A DNA stretch of 46,582 bases from a virus. The number at the start of each line of letters is the position of its first letter. Position 1 is the first letter of the stretch. Below are positions 17,856 to 26,292 of the stretch, in pieces. The DNA lies in the IMG/VR virus record IMGVR_UViG_3300027970_000045, positions 1-46,582 of that record; one strand, written 5' to 3'. A program made the position numbers and the translations under genes. The notes under the pieces were generated by a model. The model was not told the origin of the DNA. It saw only the letters and a program-made list of their open reading frames with translations, and ran no database searches.

Positions 17856-18328
17856 TAGAATAAAGATTTGTGATTCTTAAGATATCCTCTTCTTTTTAAT
17901 TCAGTTATAAGTTCGGTCTTAAAAGTATTAGATAAAGATTCATAGAATTTATCTGGAGAAATATCATAAATGCTCGTAACAATAGAAAAAACTTCTATTT
18001 TCGGAACTTGTGTAAGTTTCTCGGTTATACATCGATAAATTTCATTTATTTCGCTTTTGTTTATCTTCGGAAATCCTCCTGTAGGAAGGGCCGAATTAAG
18101 AGTATTTAATCTATGATTTGATTTAATAAATTCTGTTACGTCAGCATAAAACATTGATTCATCTATTTTTTCATCGAAAGTTTTTTCAACGAAATTAGCA
18201 TCGATCGAGAATTTTTCAGTTGTATCGAGTTCTGTATTTTCGAAATCATTGTCGAAGATTTTGTCCCTAAATAAGGGTGCGTCGTTTTCTTCTTCTGGGT
18301 TATTAACCTCTAAATTTTCATTTTCCAT
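17855..18328 (-). CDS. Acidic small protein, possible late co-activator gp33-like (157 aa)
   Basis: The first 65 residues are strongly acidic and disordered-looking. The C-terminal ~90 residues look helical (SEINEIYRCITEKLTQ, SPDKFYESLSNTFKTEL, ITELKRRGYL) and the protein ends KNHKSLF. T4 gp33 is a small acidic helical protein whose extreme C-terminus (TLDFLL) binds the gp45 clamp; the layout here is similar, though I see no convincing alignment. It starts 1 bp after the gp41 stop and overlaps gp47. Other replication-associated functions are equally open. Confidence 0.8.
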   Translation of the reverse strand: MENENLEVNNPEEENDAPLFRDKIFDNDFENTELDTTEKFSIDANFVEKTFDEKIDESMFYADVTEFIKSNHRLNTLNSALPTGGFPKINKSEINEIYRCITEKLTQVPKIEVFSIVTSIYDISPDKFYESLSNTFKTELITELKRRGYLKNHKSLF

Positions 18329-18329
18329 T

Positions 18330-19628
18330 TTAGTTTGATGTATTTATTACGGTTTCTGTTTCTATTAACCGCATATATTTGTAGTCTATTTTATATAGAC
18401 ATCTACTACTTTTACCTGATCCATTTCTAATTTTTAGTAGCTTCAAAAAGTATTCATTGTTTACTAACATTGTACTATCTTGAATGATACCATAGATAAC
18501 ATCGGCTGTGTGTGATAGACCAGCTGATTCTGCGATATGACCCATATTTAATTCTGTAGAATCATATCCACCTCGATTAATTTGAGTTGCAGTAATTATA
18601 ATCCATTCGTTTCGAACCGCCATAGCACGTAAGTCTTCAGCGATTTGTTTGATTTTCATGTAGGTGTTTTCACTATTAGGATTTCTACAATTTGAAAGGA
18701 TGTTAATGTAATCAATGATAATTGCTTTTAGCTTAACACCTTTAGTTGATTCTAATTCTTTTAGATATCCTTCGATATCAGGAACAGTTGCTTGAGATGT
18801 TGGATATTCTTTAACGAAAAGATTTCCTGGAGGAATAACACCACCTCGAAGATTAGCTAATTTAGATTTAATTTGATCTGGATTTTTAGCATATTTTTCA
18901 TAATCTGAGATTGGTATATTAAGAAGATTAGATCCTATACGATAAGTGAAATCTATTTCTGCCATTTCTGCAGTAATGACAGCGACATCATATCCTGCTT
19001 TTACGTAATTTACAGCATCATTTGCTAACCAAATTGATTTACCGATGTTTTGTTCACCTGCATAAACAATAAGAGATTTTGTTCTATAACCACCTGTAAA
19101 ATGATCAATCCAATTATGACCTGTTGTGATTTTAGAATTTGCTTCTGGTATATGTGATTCCACGTCGAAGAAATCACGACCTAAAGATTCATTGAATGTA
19201 AGATTATTTCTTTCGTTAATTAGATTTTTAACCTTATTAACGATTTCCATTACGTTATTAGGCGTTACCTTAACAGTCTTAACGAATTCTAATGTATCGA
19301 TAAGAGATTTATCTAGATTTTTCCAAAGGATCCAAGATTCAGAAGTTTCCTTTACCCATTTTTCATCATATGAATCAATAGGTTCATCGAATATGATATC
19401 GATAATTTTTTCTGAAAGTTGACTCGAGAATTTTTCTTGTTTAGCTATTGCTTTTAATTGTTCCTTTGTAGGAACAGTACTAAATCGATCATTGAATGTT
19501 TTATCGATAGTAAATAAAGTTCCTATTTCATCGCTTTCGAAGAAATCTTGAGAAACAGATCTGAGGTAATTTGGATTGTTTCTAACGTATAGATAGAAGA
19601 TTTTTTCGAAGTCTGAAGATCCGATCAT
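18330..19628 (-). CDS. 41: Replicative DNA helicase gp41 (DnaB-like)
   Basis: gp41 is the hexameric 5'-3' helicase of the T4 replisome and works with primase gp61, also encoded here. The 432-residue protein has an N-terminal helical domain and a RecA-type motor: Walker A GEQNIGKS (191-198), LKAIIIDYINIL as Walker B, and the H3-type sensor ITATQINRGGY. These are typical of phage DnaB-family helicases. It lies downstream of uvsX with one small gene between, as in T4 (uvsX-40-41). Confidence 0.95.
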   Translation of the reverse strand: MIGSSDFEKIFYLYVRNNPNYLRSVSQDFFESDEIGTLFTIDKTFNDRFSTVPTKEQLKAIAKQEKFSSQLSEKIIDIIFDEPIDSYDEKWVKETSESWILWKNLDKSLIDTLEFVKTVKVTPNNVMEIVNKVKNLINERNNLTFNESLGRDFFDVESHIPEANSKITTGHNWIDHFTGGYRTKSLIVYAGEQNIGKSIWLANDAVNYVKAGYDVAVITAEMAEIDFTYRIGSNLLNIPISDYEKYAKNPDQIKSKLANLRGGVIPPGNLFVKEYPTSQATVPDIEGYLKELESTKGVKLKAIIIDYINILSNCRNPNSENTYMKIKQIAEDLRAMAVRNEWIIITATQINRGGYDSTELNMGHIAESAGLSHTADVIYGIIQDSTMLVNNEYFLKLLKIRNGSGKSSRCLYKIDYKYMRLIETETVINTSN

Positions 19629-19672
19629 AATTAAATTGTTTATAAAAATTATATGAATTCCTGAGTTAAGGT

Positions 19673-19984
19673 TTACATAAGCTCATAGTAGTTGGTAAAC
19701 TTAGTAGCTTTGTTTAGTTTGATTCTTCCGGATTCCTCAAGAGATTTGAGGAGTCTAATTGCTGACTCCTCATCTCCATCAAGTTTTTCTTTTAGAACTA
19801 CATCAGTAAAAACAAGATTACCTGTTTCTGTTATAGCTCGATATGAATGAATAAAATGGTGACCACCTTCATTCCAATACCAATTTTTTATTAGATATTC
19901 GAAATCTTCTATTGTCGGATAATTTAATTCATCCTTATAGGTTCCGATGATGTATTTTATTTTGATTTTTTCTTTATCAAACAT
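19673..19984 (-). CDS. Hypothetical protein between uvsX and gp41 (103 aa)
   Basis: No family is recognised. The sequence is mixed alpha/beta: an N-terminal strand-rich part (KIKIKYIIGTY), a Trp/His-rich stretch (NWYWNEGGHHFIHSY), and a C-terminal helix-turn-helix-like part (ESAIRLLKSLEESGRIKL). It sits where T4 has gene 40, but no similarity to gp40 is visible. The winged-helix look of the C-terminus would fit a nucleic-acid binder. It starts 3 bp after the uvsX stop. Confidence 0.8.
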   Translation of the reverse strand: MFDKEKIKIKYIIGTYKDELNYPTIEDFEYLIKNWYWNEGGHHFIHSYRAITETGNLVFTDVVLKEKLDGDEESAIRLLKSLEESGRIKLNKATKFTNYYELM

Positions 19985-19987
19985 GGC

Positions 19988-21172
19988 TTAATCTTCGTCT
20001 AAATCAGAAAGGAAATTTTCGATTTCAGGGGTTTCATCAGAATCGATTCCATAAGAGAATTTAGCTTTGATGCATTTTTCATTGATTAATTCGAGTACTT
20101 CTTGAGTCCAAACCATATCGGTAAATAGCTCTTGTGCAGAAACTCCTCTTCCTAAGTGTTTAACGATATAATTTCTTGCAGTATCTCTTGGCATAAAGTA
20201 AACTGTATCTCCGTCGATTTGAAATGGTCTTGATTTTTCCTTTTCAGCCTCAGTCCATTTATCATAATCTTTTTGTGGATGGATGTTTCCTTTTTGAATA
20301 CCGCAATTATCCCATGACATATATTCTTCCATTCCAATATAAGGATTCATTCCTCGATCCCAACGAATATGGAATTTAATAGGAATTGGTTTACCAAAAC
20401 GATTCTTTAAAGTCTTAACAGAAACGATAATTCCTGTTTGTATAGCACCATCTTTAATTTGTGCTTTCGAAAGAGCAAGAATAACCGAAGCCGAATAAAC
20501 TAATCCTCCACCACCTGAAAGGTTAATTGTAGGGAACATACCTGTTGAAGCATATGTGTGATTAGTAAAGACAAAAGGAATTTGTAATCCTGTTAAATCT
20601 GAAGTAATGATACGGAATAAAGATCTAATGGATTTTGCACGAGTCATATCGGCTGCTGTATTACCGCTGATTGCATCATCTATTTCTTTTGTAGTTGCAA
20701 GCATTCCTAAAGAATCAAGTGCAATAAAGATCTTAGGAGTCGTAAATCCTTTCTCTTTAGCTTCCATTAACTTTTTAGTCAATGTAGTAATTGAGGTTCT
20801 GAATTTTGCTAAATCAGAAACTGGTTGATGATCGAATCTTTCAGGATCCACACCGAATGCTTGAATGTTATCAACATCTACAGCACCTTCAGTATCGTAA
20901 TAAATTACATAATAACCCATTTTCTGAGCCTGTGCAACCATGTTAAGAAGAAGGAATGTTTTTCCTGTTCCTGAATCACCTGCTAAACAGATTGTTCTAT
21001 TGTTTGGAATACCACCAAATAAATCTCCACTGAAGACTGCATTTAAGTGATAATTACCTGACGGAATCCATTCAGTAATTTTAGAGAAATCAGACTTACT
21101 GATAACGTCCCCAAATGGATTTATTTTTCGTAGCTCCTTTTGAAGCTCACCAATTGAAAATTCTTTTGCCAT
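19988..21172 (-). CDS. uvsX: RecA-like recombinase UvsX
   Basis: UvsX forms filaments on single-stranded DNA and catalyses strand exchange. Here Walker A is GDSGTGKT (65-72), Walker B is IFIALDSLG, and the L1/L2 region contains NLSGGGGLVYSAS. The 394-residue length matches T4 UvsX (391), and the C-terminus is acidic (NFLSDLDED), as in T4. Its partners UvsY and gp32 are also encoded in the window. Confidence 0.96.
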   Translation of the reverse strand: MAKEFSIGELQKELRKINPFGDVISKSDFSKITEWIPSGNYHLNAVFSGDLFGGIPNNRTICLAGDSGTGKTFLLLNMVAQAQKMGYYVIYYDTEGAVDVDNIQAFGVDPERFDHQPVSDLAKFRTSITTLTKKLMEAKEKGFTTPKIFIALDSLGMLATTKEIDDAISGNTAADMTRAKSIRSLFRIITSDLTGLQIPFVFTNHTYASTGMFPTINLSGGGGLVYSASVILALSKAQIKDGAIQTGIIVSVKTLKNRFGKPIPIKFHIRWDRGMNPYIGMEEYMSWDNCGIQKGNIHPQKDYDKWTEAEKEKSRPFQIDGDTVYFMPRDTARNYIVKHLGRGVSAQELFTDMVWTQEVLELINEKCIKAKFSYGIDSDETPEIENFLSDLDED

Positions 21173-21228
21173 ATTTACTTTTAATTTTTTATATTATATG
21201 ATTAATTAGATGCTTGATTTTTAATAAG

Positions 21229-22416
21229 TTAGAATAAACTTACCGTATAAGCTAATGAAGGATTGAGTGGAGGTAATCCTGCTGGAACGATAATTCGATT
21301 TAGAGGATCAATAATGGTCGATCTAAATTGTCCTTCTATATCCATTTTAGGAGCGAATTCCATAGGGAATTGACCTGGTTTGTAAGCGAAAACATTACAA
21401 AAATCATCGGCTGCATGATACCATTTTACTTTACCACCGGCACCAATAAGTTCATATTTACCTTTCATTCCACTTTGATGTAGTAGGTAATTATGATAAC
21501 CACCTGCTCGAATATGAATAGGACAACCTGAATTCATTTCGAATGTATCGGTATCATTTAGAATAAATTTACGATAATCGGATATTCCACGAGACATGGA
21601 AATCTTTTCGATATTAGAAAGCTTGAATTCTTTCTTTATTTCTTTGATTAGACCTACGAGTTCAGCGTTATCTTTTACTGTTAATTTTTTCTTCGAGAAG
21701 ATGAATTTTACAATTTCAATAAGTTTTTCTCGACAGAAAGGAGGTGTACTCGATTGAATAATTTCTAATCCTGTAGTTTTGATATAACTTAAAGGTTCAT
21801 ATTCCTTACCATCTTTCCAAATGATATTTTGAACGTATTTTTTCTTTGCTACCCATATAGCATTTTCTGCAATAGTTTCTAATTCGAAATCTAAGTAGTT
21901 TTCTGTGTTATTTACTTTTGCGTAATCATCAAGAACTTTCTTAACATAAGCAGCTAATCGGAAATTGTTAAGTGTTAAAACAAAATCTTTTACAGACCCT
22001 TGCCAATTAACAGCTTCGATACATTCTTCGAAAATTAAGTAACCTGAATCGGTATCTGTATATTTCCATACCTTTCCTTTAATAGGAGGAACCACTTGAT
22101 CTTCTTTAACACCTAGAGCTGCTAGTAAAGGTTTATCTCGATGAAAAAATTCTGAGAAGTATTTTTCAATTAATCTTTCAGTGTATTTGATTGCATCTTG
22201 ACCTTGAAGAGTAACTGTTTCTGCGATTGCTATGTTATAAAAATGAAAGTATTCATTAGCAAAGGCACCATAGATACTGTTAATCGCAAGTTTGATACTT
22301 TGTTCGAATGAATAACAATTAAGGGATTCTTTTTTTAGAAGTTCTATATCTTCTTCTGATAGATCTGCTTTGATTAAACCTCGAATATCTTCATCCGTTA
22401 AGTTTTCTATATTCAT
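21229..22416 (-). CDS. 43: DNA polymerase gp43, C-terminal half (split family B polymerase)
   Basis: This 395-residue ORF begins inside the polymerase domain: motif B KLAINSIYGAFAN (from Lys42) and motif C YTDTDSGYL (Asp121, Asp123) are present, then the thumb region with TGLEIIQSSTPPF, as in T4 gp43. There is no exonuclease domain or motif A; these are in the separate ORF at 26293-27672. It ends in VSLF, reminiscent of the SLF within T4 gp43's clamp-binding C-terminus. The ATG is 1 bp after the gp45 stop (TAATATG), so synthesis is probably coupled to the clamp. Confidence 0.93.
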   Translation of the reverse strand: MNIENLTDEDIRGLIKADLSEEDIELLKKESLNCYSFEQSIKLAINSIYGAFANEYFHFYNIAIAETVTLQGQDAIKYTERLIEKYFSEFFHRDKPLLAALGVKEDQVVPPIKGKVWKYTDTDSGYLIFEECIEAVNWQGSVKDFVLTLNNFRLAAYVKKVLDDYAKVNNTENYLDFELETIAENAIWVAKKKYVQNIIWKDGKEYEPLSYIKTTGLEIIQSSTPPFCREKLIEIVKFIFSKKKLTVKDNAELVGLIKEIKKEFKLSNIEKISMSRGISDYRKFILNDTDTFEMNSGCPIHIRAGGYHNYLLHQSGMKGKYELIGAGGKVKWYHAADDFCNVFAYKPGQFPMEFAPKMDIEGQFRSTIIDPLNRIIVPAGLPPLNPSLAYTVSLF

Positions 22417-22417
22417 A

Positions 22418-23167
22418 TTATTCCGTTATTGCAAGATTTAATGCGATTGTAGTATTTGTTTCTTGAGAAGTTAAAATTAGCTTGTTTTCACAAACAGAAA
22501 CGTGATATGTTTCTTTATCTACTCGTTCAAAGAATGATTTGAAAGTTGATTTTTGAATTCCATCGCTGATTTTTTGATTATCATCTATAATGATATCGAA
22601 TGCATCTGTTTTAATATGAATTCCATCGGATTCACCTGTAATTTTTAGAAGTTCTGATTTATCTAAAGAAATTAGAGATGATACTTTTGTAAAGTCTTCT
22701 TTTGAATACTGGAATTGAAATAGCTCTGAAGATTTATCGAATGCTCGAGTAACTTGATCTTCTGTCATTGAAGTGAAACCTAATGAAATATCTTGACAAT
22801 GAATTTCAATCTTTAGTTTTTGATCACGAAGAATCATTTTATCAGCATAGAAAACCCCTTCGTCTTCGTCTTTGAAGATTGATATTTCCATTTGTAAATG
22901 ATGTGGATCGAAGTGTCCTATACAATTTGCTAATCTAGATCCTGAAAAGAATGATAGCTTAATTGTTTCTTCTATTGGGCTTTCAAATGTAAAAACATCT
23001 GAAGTCGGCATAGAAAACGATTTAACAACATCTTTAGTTGGTGTATAGACAGATGACCATACTTGATCTTTGTTGATATTAATGTATAACGACGTATCCA
23101 TTAACAACATTTTTCGAATCAGTCCATTAAGATGGGCAACTGATACTTTTGTTACTTTTACTTTCAT
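22418..23167 (-). CDS. 45: Sliding clamp gp45-like
   Basis: I start at the ATG at 23167 (MKVKVTKVSVAHLNG), because the upstream residues would overlap the preceding stop region. At 249 residues it is close to T4 gp45 (228). It shows the repeated strand-helix pattern of processivity clamps, with acidic surfaces and PTKDVVKSFSMP, ETIKLSFFSGSR and KETYHVSVCENKLILTS stretches. Sequence similarity to T4 gp45 is weak, so the call rests on size, fold pattern and position directly before a polymerase half. In T4 the clamp tethers the polymerase and activates late transcription. Confidence 0.72.
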   Translation of the reverse strand: MKVKVTKVSVAHLNGLIRKMLLMDTSLYININKDQVWSSVYTPTKDVVKSFSMPTSDVFTFESPIEETIKLSFFSGSRLANCIGHFDPHHLQMEISIFKDEDEGVFYADKMILRDQKLKIEIHCQDISLGFTSMTEDQVTRAFDKSSELFQFQYSKEDFTKVSSLISLDKSELLKITGESDGIHIKTDAFDIIIDDNQKISDGIQKSTFKSFFERVDKETYHVSVCENKLILTSQETNTTIALNLAITE

Positions 23168-23183
23168 TTTTATTTTTATATGT

Positions 23184-23402
23184 TTATTTTGTTTCCATAA
23201 TCCATCCTTCACTTTGAAGTGATCTTAACCAAGATTCTAGGTCTTTTTTTATTACACAATGTGAATGGGCTGTTTTGTTTGTTTTCTTTTCGATGTATCG
23301 GATTTCAAAAAACCATCCATCGGCATCCATAGATTTATCTACGAAGACTTCTATTGTTTGTCTAGCTTTTGGTTTAGTTAATACGTATACAGGATTTTCC
23401 AT
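23184..23402 (-). CDS. Small hypothetical protein before gp45 (72 aa)
   Basis: A compact mixed alpha/beta sequence with an amphipathic C-terminal helix (KKDLESWLRSLQSEGW). The family is not recognised. It starts 17 bp after the nrdA terminator and ends 16 bp before gp45, so it heads the gp45-polymerase-uvsX transcript if transcription restarts there. The ATG follows AAATAAAT. Confidence 0.75.
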   Translation of the reverse strand: MENPVYVLTKPKARQTIEVFVDKSMDADGWFFEIRYIEKKTNKTAHSHCVIKKDLESWLRSLQSEGWIMETK

Positions 23403-23419
23403 ATTTATTTTATGTAAAA

Positions 23420-23446
23420 AACAAAAGGGAGATTTGCATCTCCCTT
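23420..23446 (-). terminator. Rho-independent terminator after nrdA
   Basis: The minus strand has a 9-bp stem (AAGGGAGAT with ATCTCCCTT), a GCAA tetraloop and then TTTTG TTTTTT. It lies 18 bp after the nrdA stop and separates the reductase genes from the gp45 group. Confidence 0.9.
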
Positions 23447-23464
23447 CATTTGTTAATTAGTTTT

Positions 23465-25264
23465 TTATCCATCACACGATAAACAGCTTTCATCAAGAGC
23501 TTTAATAGCTATATCTCCTCGAAGAACTGATTCAGTTCGCATATAGTAAAGAGTTTTTATTCCTTGTTTATAAGCTTCCATATGAACTTGATTAATGAAT
23601 TTAGGTGTAGCTTCAGTTGGGAAAGCAAGATTCAAAGAAACAGATTGATCTATATATTGTTGTCTCAAACCTGCTTGTTTAACTAGTTCTAATTGATTAA
23701 TTTCTTTGAAAGTTTTGAATACGTCTTTGAATGGAATTAGATCAGCCCTTTCAGAATCTGTCATATCAATAATTTTTTCTGAGTTAACTAAATTGCTATC
23801 ATTAAAGAACCATCCGTCAAGAAAATCTAGACCTTGAACAGACCCTCCATCTGAAAGTATTTGATCCCAAATTTCTTTGTTGTTTTTCTTTATTTTCTTA
23901 AGGGCTCTTTCTAATGTAGGATTTTTACGAATGAAAGTTCCTTTTGCAGTTTGTTCAGTGAATACATTAGCTGCCCATGGTTCGATTCCAGGAGAAACAT
24001 TTCCACTTAGTTTGGAATTAGAAACTGTTGGAGCAATAGCTCTTAAATGTGAATTTCTCATTCCTGTTCCGATACACCAAAGTGGTTCTCCATATTCTCT
24101 TGCCATATCTCTACTTGCTCGTTCAGATTCAAGTTTAAGTTGTGAGAAGATTTTTCTTGTTTCGTATTGAGCAAGAAGACCTTCAAATGGAAGTCCTTTC
24201 TCTTGAAGATATGTATGCCAACCAAGAACTCCAAGACCTAAAGCTCGACCTTTTTCTGCAGAACGAACTGAATTAGAAAACCCTGACATATATTTTGCTT
24301 TCTGAATAAATTCTTCAAGGACACCATCTAAAAACCACGTAGAAGTATAAATTAGATCTGTATCTTTCCATTCGCTATATTTTGCAAGATTAATAGAACT
24401 TAAACAACAAACAAAAGAATGAGATTCGTCCGTATGTAGAGTAATTTCCGAACATATATTAGTCATATAGACTTTTAATCCATTTTTTGAATATGCTTCG
24501 GGATTTGATCGATTAACATTTCCTTTGTACATAATATAAGGTTCTCCTGTAGATCTACGTTTACGAAGAACTGCTGACCATTTAGATCTAGATTCTTTAT
24601 CGCCTAATTCTACCTTTTGCATAAAAGAATCCGATATCACAACACATTGATGAAGATTAAGAGATTGACGATTAACATCACCTTTAGGTTCTCTAATTTC
24701 TAACCATTCCCAAAAATCATTATGTTCAATATCCATATTTACTGAAGCAGCACCTCTTCTAACTGAACCTTGACTTGTTGCTAATATAGTTGAATCATAT
24801 ATCTTACAAAAAGGAACAACACCATCTGAAGTTCCATTGTTTTTTATAACTGTTCCTGCAGGTCTTATTTGATTAATTCCAATTCCTACACCACCTCCAT
24901 GTTTAGCTAGTAACATAAGTTCTAAATTCTTTGTTCCTATATCGAAAATAGAATCTGCAACATCGATACCAAAACACGAAATAGGTAATCCTCTTTCGGT
25001 TCCTGTGTTTGATAAAACAGGAGTGGCAAGATTTAACCATCCTTTAAAAACATAATCAAAAAACTTAGAAGCCATTTCTGGTTTTCCTAGTCTTTTAGCT
25101 ACTGTTGTACAAACTCGCCAATAAGCATCTTTTGGTTTTTCACCTGCTAATAAATAGCCTTTGCTTATAGTTTTTAAGTAAGTTTCTGTGTGGCCCCAAA
25201 TTGGATAATCTACTCCAACTTCCCAACCTAATGATTCAGCTATTGAATCTGCGTTACCTATCAT
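23465..25264 (-). CDS. nrdA: Ribonucleotide reductase class I alpha subunit NrdA
   Basis: It reduces ribonucleotides to deoxyribonucleotides with NrdB, supplying dNTPs. Active-site features are Cys97 (PISCFG), the N-x-C-x-E triad Asn269-Cys271-Glu273, the radical-transfer tyrosines Tyr573-Tyr574 (LYYMRTE), and the C-terminal redox pair CLSC (594, 597). At 599 residues it is much shorter than E. coli NrdA (761). The sequence starts close to the catalytic core, so the N-terminal ATP-cone that carries allosteric activity control appears to be absent. Confidence 0.96.
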   Translation of the reverse strand: MIGNADSIAESLGWEVGVDYPIWGHTETYLKTISKGYLLAGEKPKDAYWRVCTTVAKRLGKPEMASKFFDYVFKGWLNLATPVLSNTGTERGLPISCFGIDVADSIFDIGTKNLELMLLAKHGGGVGIGINQIRPAGTVIKNNGTSDGVVPFCKIYDSTILATSQGSVRRGAASVNMDIEHNDFWEWLEIREPKGDVNRQSLNLHQCVVISDSFMQKVELGDKESRSKWSAVLRKRRSTGEPYIMYKGNVNRSNPEAYSKNGLKVYMTNICSEITLHTDESHSFVCCLSSINLAKYSEWKDTDLIYTSTWFLDGVLEEFIQKAKYMSGFSNSVRSAEKGRALGLGVLGWHTYLQEKGLPFEGLLAQYETRKIFSQLKLESERASRDMAREYGEPLWCIGTGMRNSHLRAIAPTVSNSKLSGNVSPGIEPWAANVFTEQTAKGTFIRKNPTLERALKKIKKNNKEIWDQILSDGGSVQGLDFLDGWFFNDSNLVNSEKIIDMTDSERADLIPFKDVFKTFKEINQLELVKQAGLRQQYIDQSVSLNLAFPTEATPKFINQVHMEAYKQGIKTLYYMRTESVLRGDIAIKALDESCLSCDG

Positions 25265-25285
25265 ATTTTTTATTTTTTTATTAAT

Positions 25286-26284
25286 TTACCATAATTCTTC
25301 GTCTGACCAATTTTCATCTTCACCTGCTTTGGCATAATCTGTAGGTCTGATTGCAAAGAAGTCAGTATGTGTTACTCCTCCTGTTAGATGATAGAACCAT
25401 TCAAGTTGATTAGCGGATTCGATATCATATTCGAAAATAGGCGAATATTCTAATTCCGCAAGTTTTTCATTTGCTCTTCTACTGATGAAGTTTTTAACAT
25501 CTTCGGATTTTAGATTTTCTAAATCACCATCTTCGAAAATTTTATCGATGAAACGATGTTCCATTTCAACCATTAATTTAGAAGCATAAATTACTTCTTT
25601 CTGAACACTTTCTCTTAATTCTGGATATTCTTCACATACATGATTGAATAGTTGACATCCCATACGTGAATGTAGAGATTCGTCTCTTACTGACCATTTC
25701 ATTTGTTGACCGATTCCTTTAAGTAGATTTCTCATTTGAAAGCTATATAAAACAGCAAAAGAAGAATAAAGGGAAACTCCTTCAGCAAAAGCAGAAAAGA
25801 TAGCTAAAGATTTTGCAACATCTCTTCTTGCTTTTAAGGAGGTTCTTAAATCTTCAGGGGTCCAATCTGCTTCAGTTGAAAGTAGAAATTCAAATTTGTT
25901 TGCGATCGTAGGTTCATGCATAAATCCTTTGAAATCTTCTAGACCTAGAGTTTCATTTAGGTATGAATATGCAGTTGCATGTATAGTTTCTTGAGATCCA
26001 AATAACATAGCCATTTGCTTAATCTCATGTTTTGGAAACCATTTAGTTACCATCCCTGTCCAATAATCAGAAACAGCACATTCTGTTTGTGCAAATCCAA
26101 GTAAGATGTTTCCTACTAGATTTTTCTCAGATGCTGATAAATTTTCTTTCCAATCTTTTACATCACCTTGCATGGATATTTCTGTATGTAACCAAAAAGC
26201 TTGCGCTTGTTTTAACCATCCTTCTGTGTAGTATTCTGGATATTCAAAAGGTTTATATTCTATTCTTTCATCAAAAAGTCCCAT
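25286..26284 (-). CDS. nrdB: Ribonucleotide reductase class I beta subunit NrdB
   Basis: It generates the stable tyrosyl radical used by NrdA. The di-iron ligands are visible: Glu68 (FAQTECA, in place of the usual Asp), Glu99 and His102 (QETIH), Glu168 (FAEGVS), Glu202 and His205 (DESLH). The radical tyrosine is Tyr106 in ETIHATAY. The C-terminus ENWSDEELW resembles the tail that docks on NrdA. It lies 21 bp upstream of nrdA and 8 bp downstream of the N-terminal polymerase half. Confidence 0.95.
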   Translation of the reverse strand: MGLFDERIEYKPFEYPEYYTEGWLKQAQAFWLHTEISMQGDVKDWKENLSASEKNLVGNILLGFAQTECAVSDYWTGMVTKWFPKHEIKQMAMLFGSQETIHATAYSYLNETLGLEDFKGFMHEPTIANKFEFLLSTEADWTPEDLRTSLKARRDVAKSLAIFSAFAEGVSLYSSFAVLYSFQMRNLLKGIGQQMKWSVRDESLHSRMGCQLFNHVCEEYPELRESVQKEVIYASKLMVEMEHRFIDKIFEDGDLENLKSEDVKNFISRRANEKLAELEYSPIFEYDIESANQLEWFYHLTGGVTHTDFFAIRPTDYAKAGEDENWSDEELW

Positions 26285-26292
26285 GTATTTTT

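Noticed and set aside
22417-26292. Intron, intein or homing element as cause of the polymerase split
   Set aside because: The intervening genes are nrdB, nrdA, a small ORF and gp45; no nuclease motif or splice-type junction is visible there.
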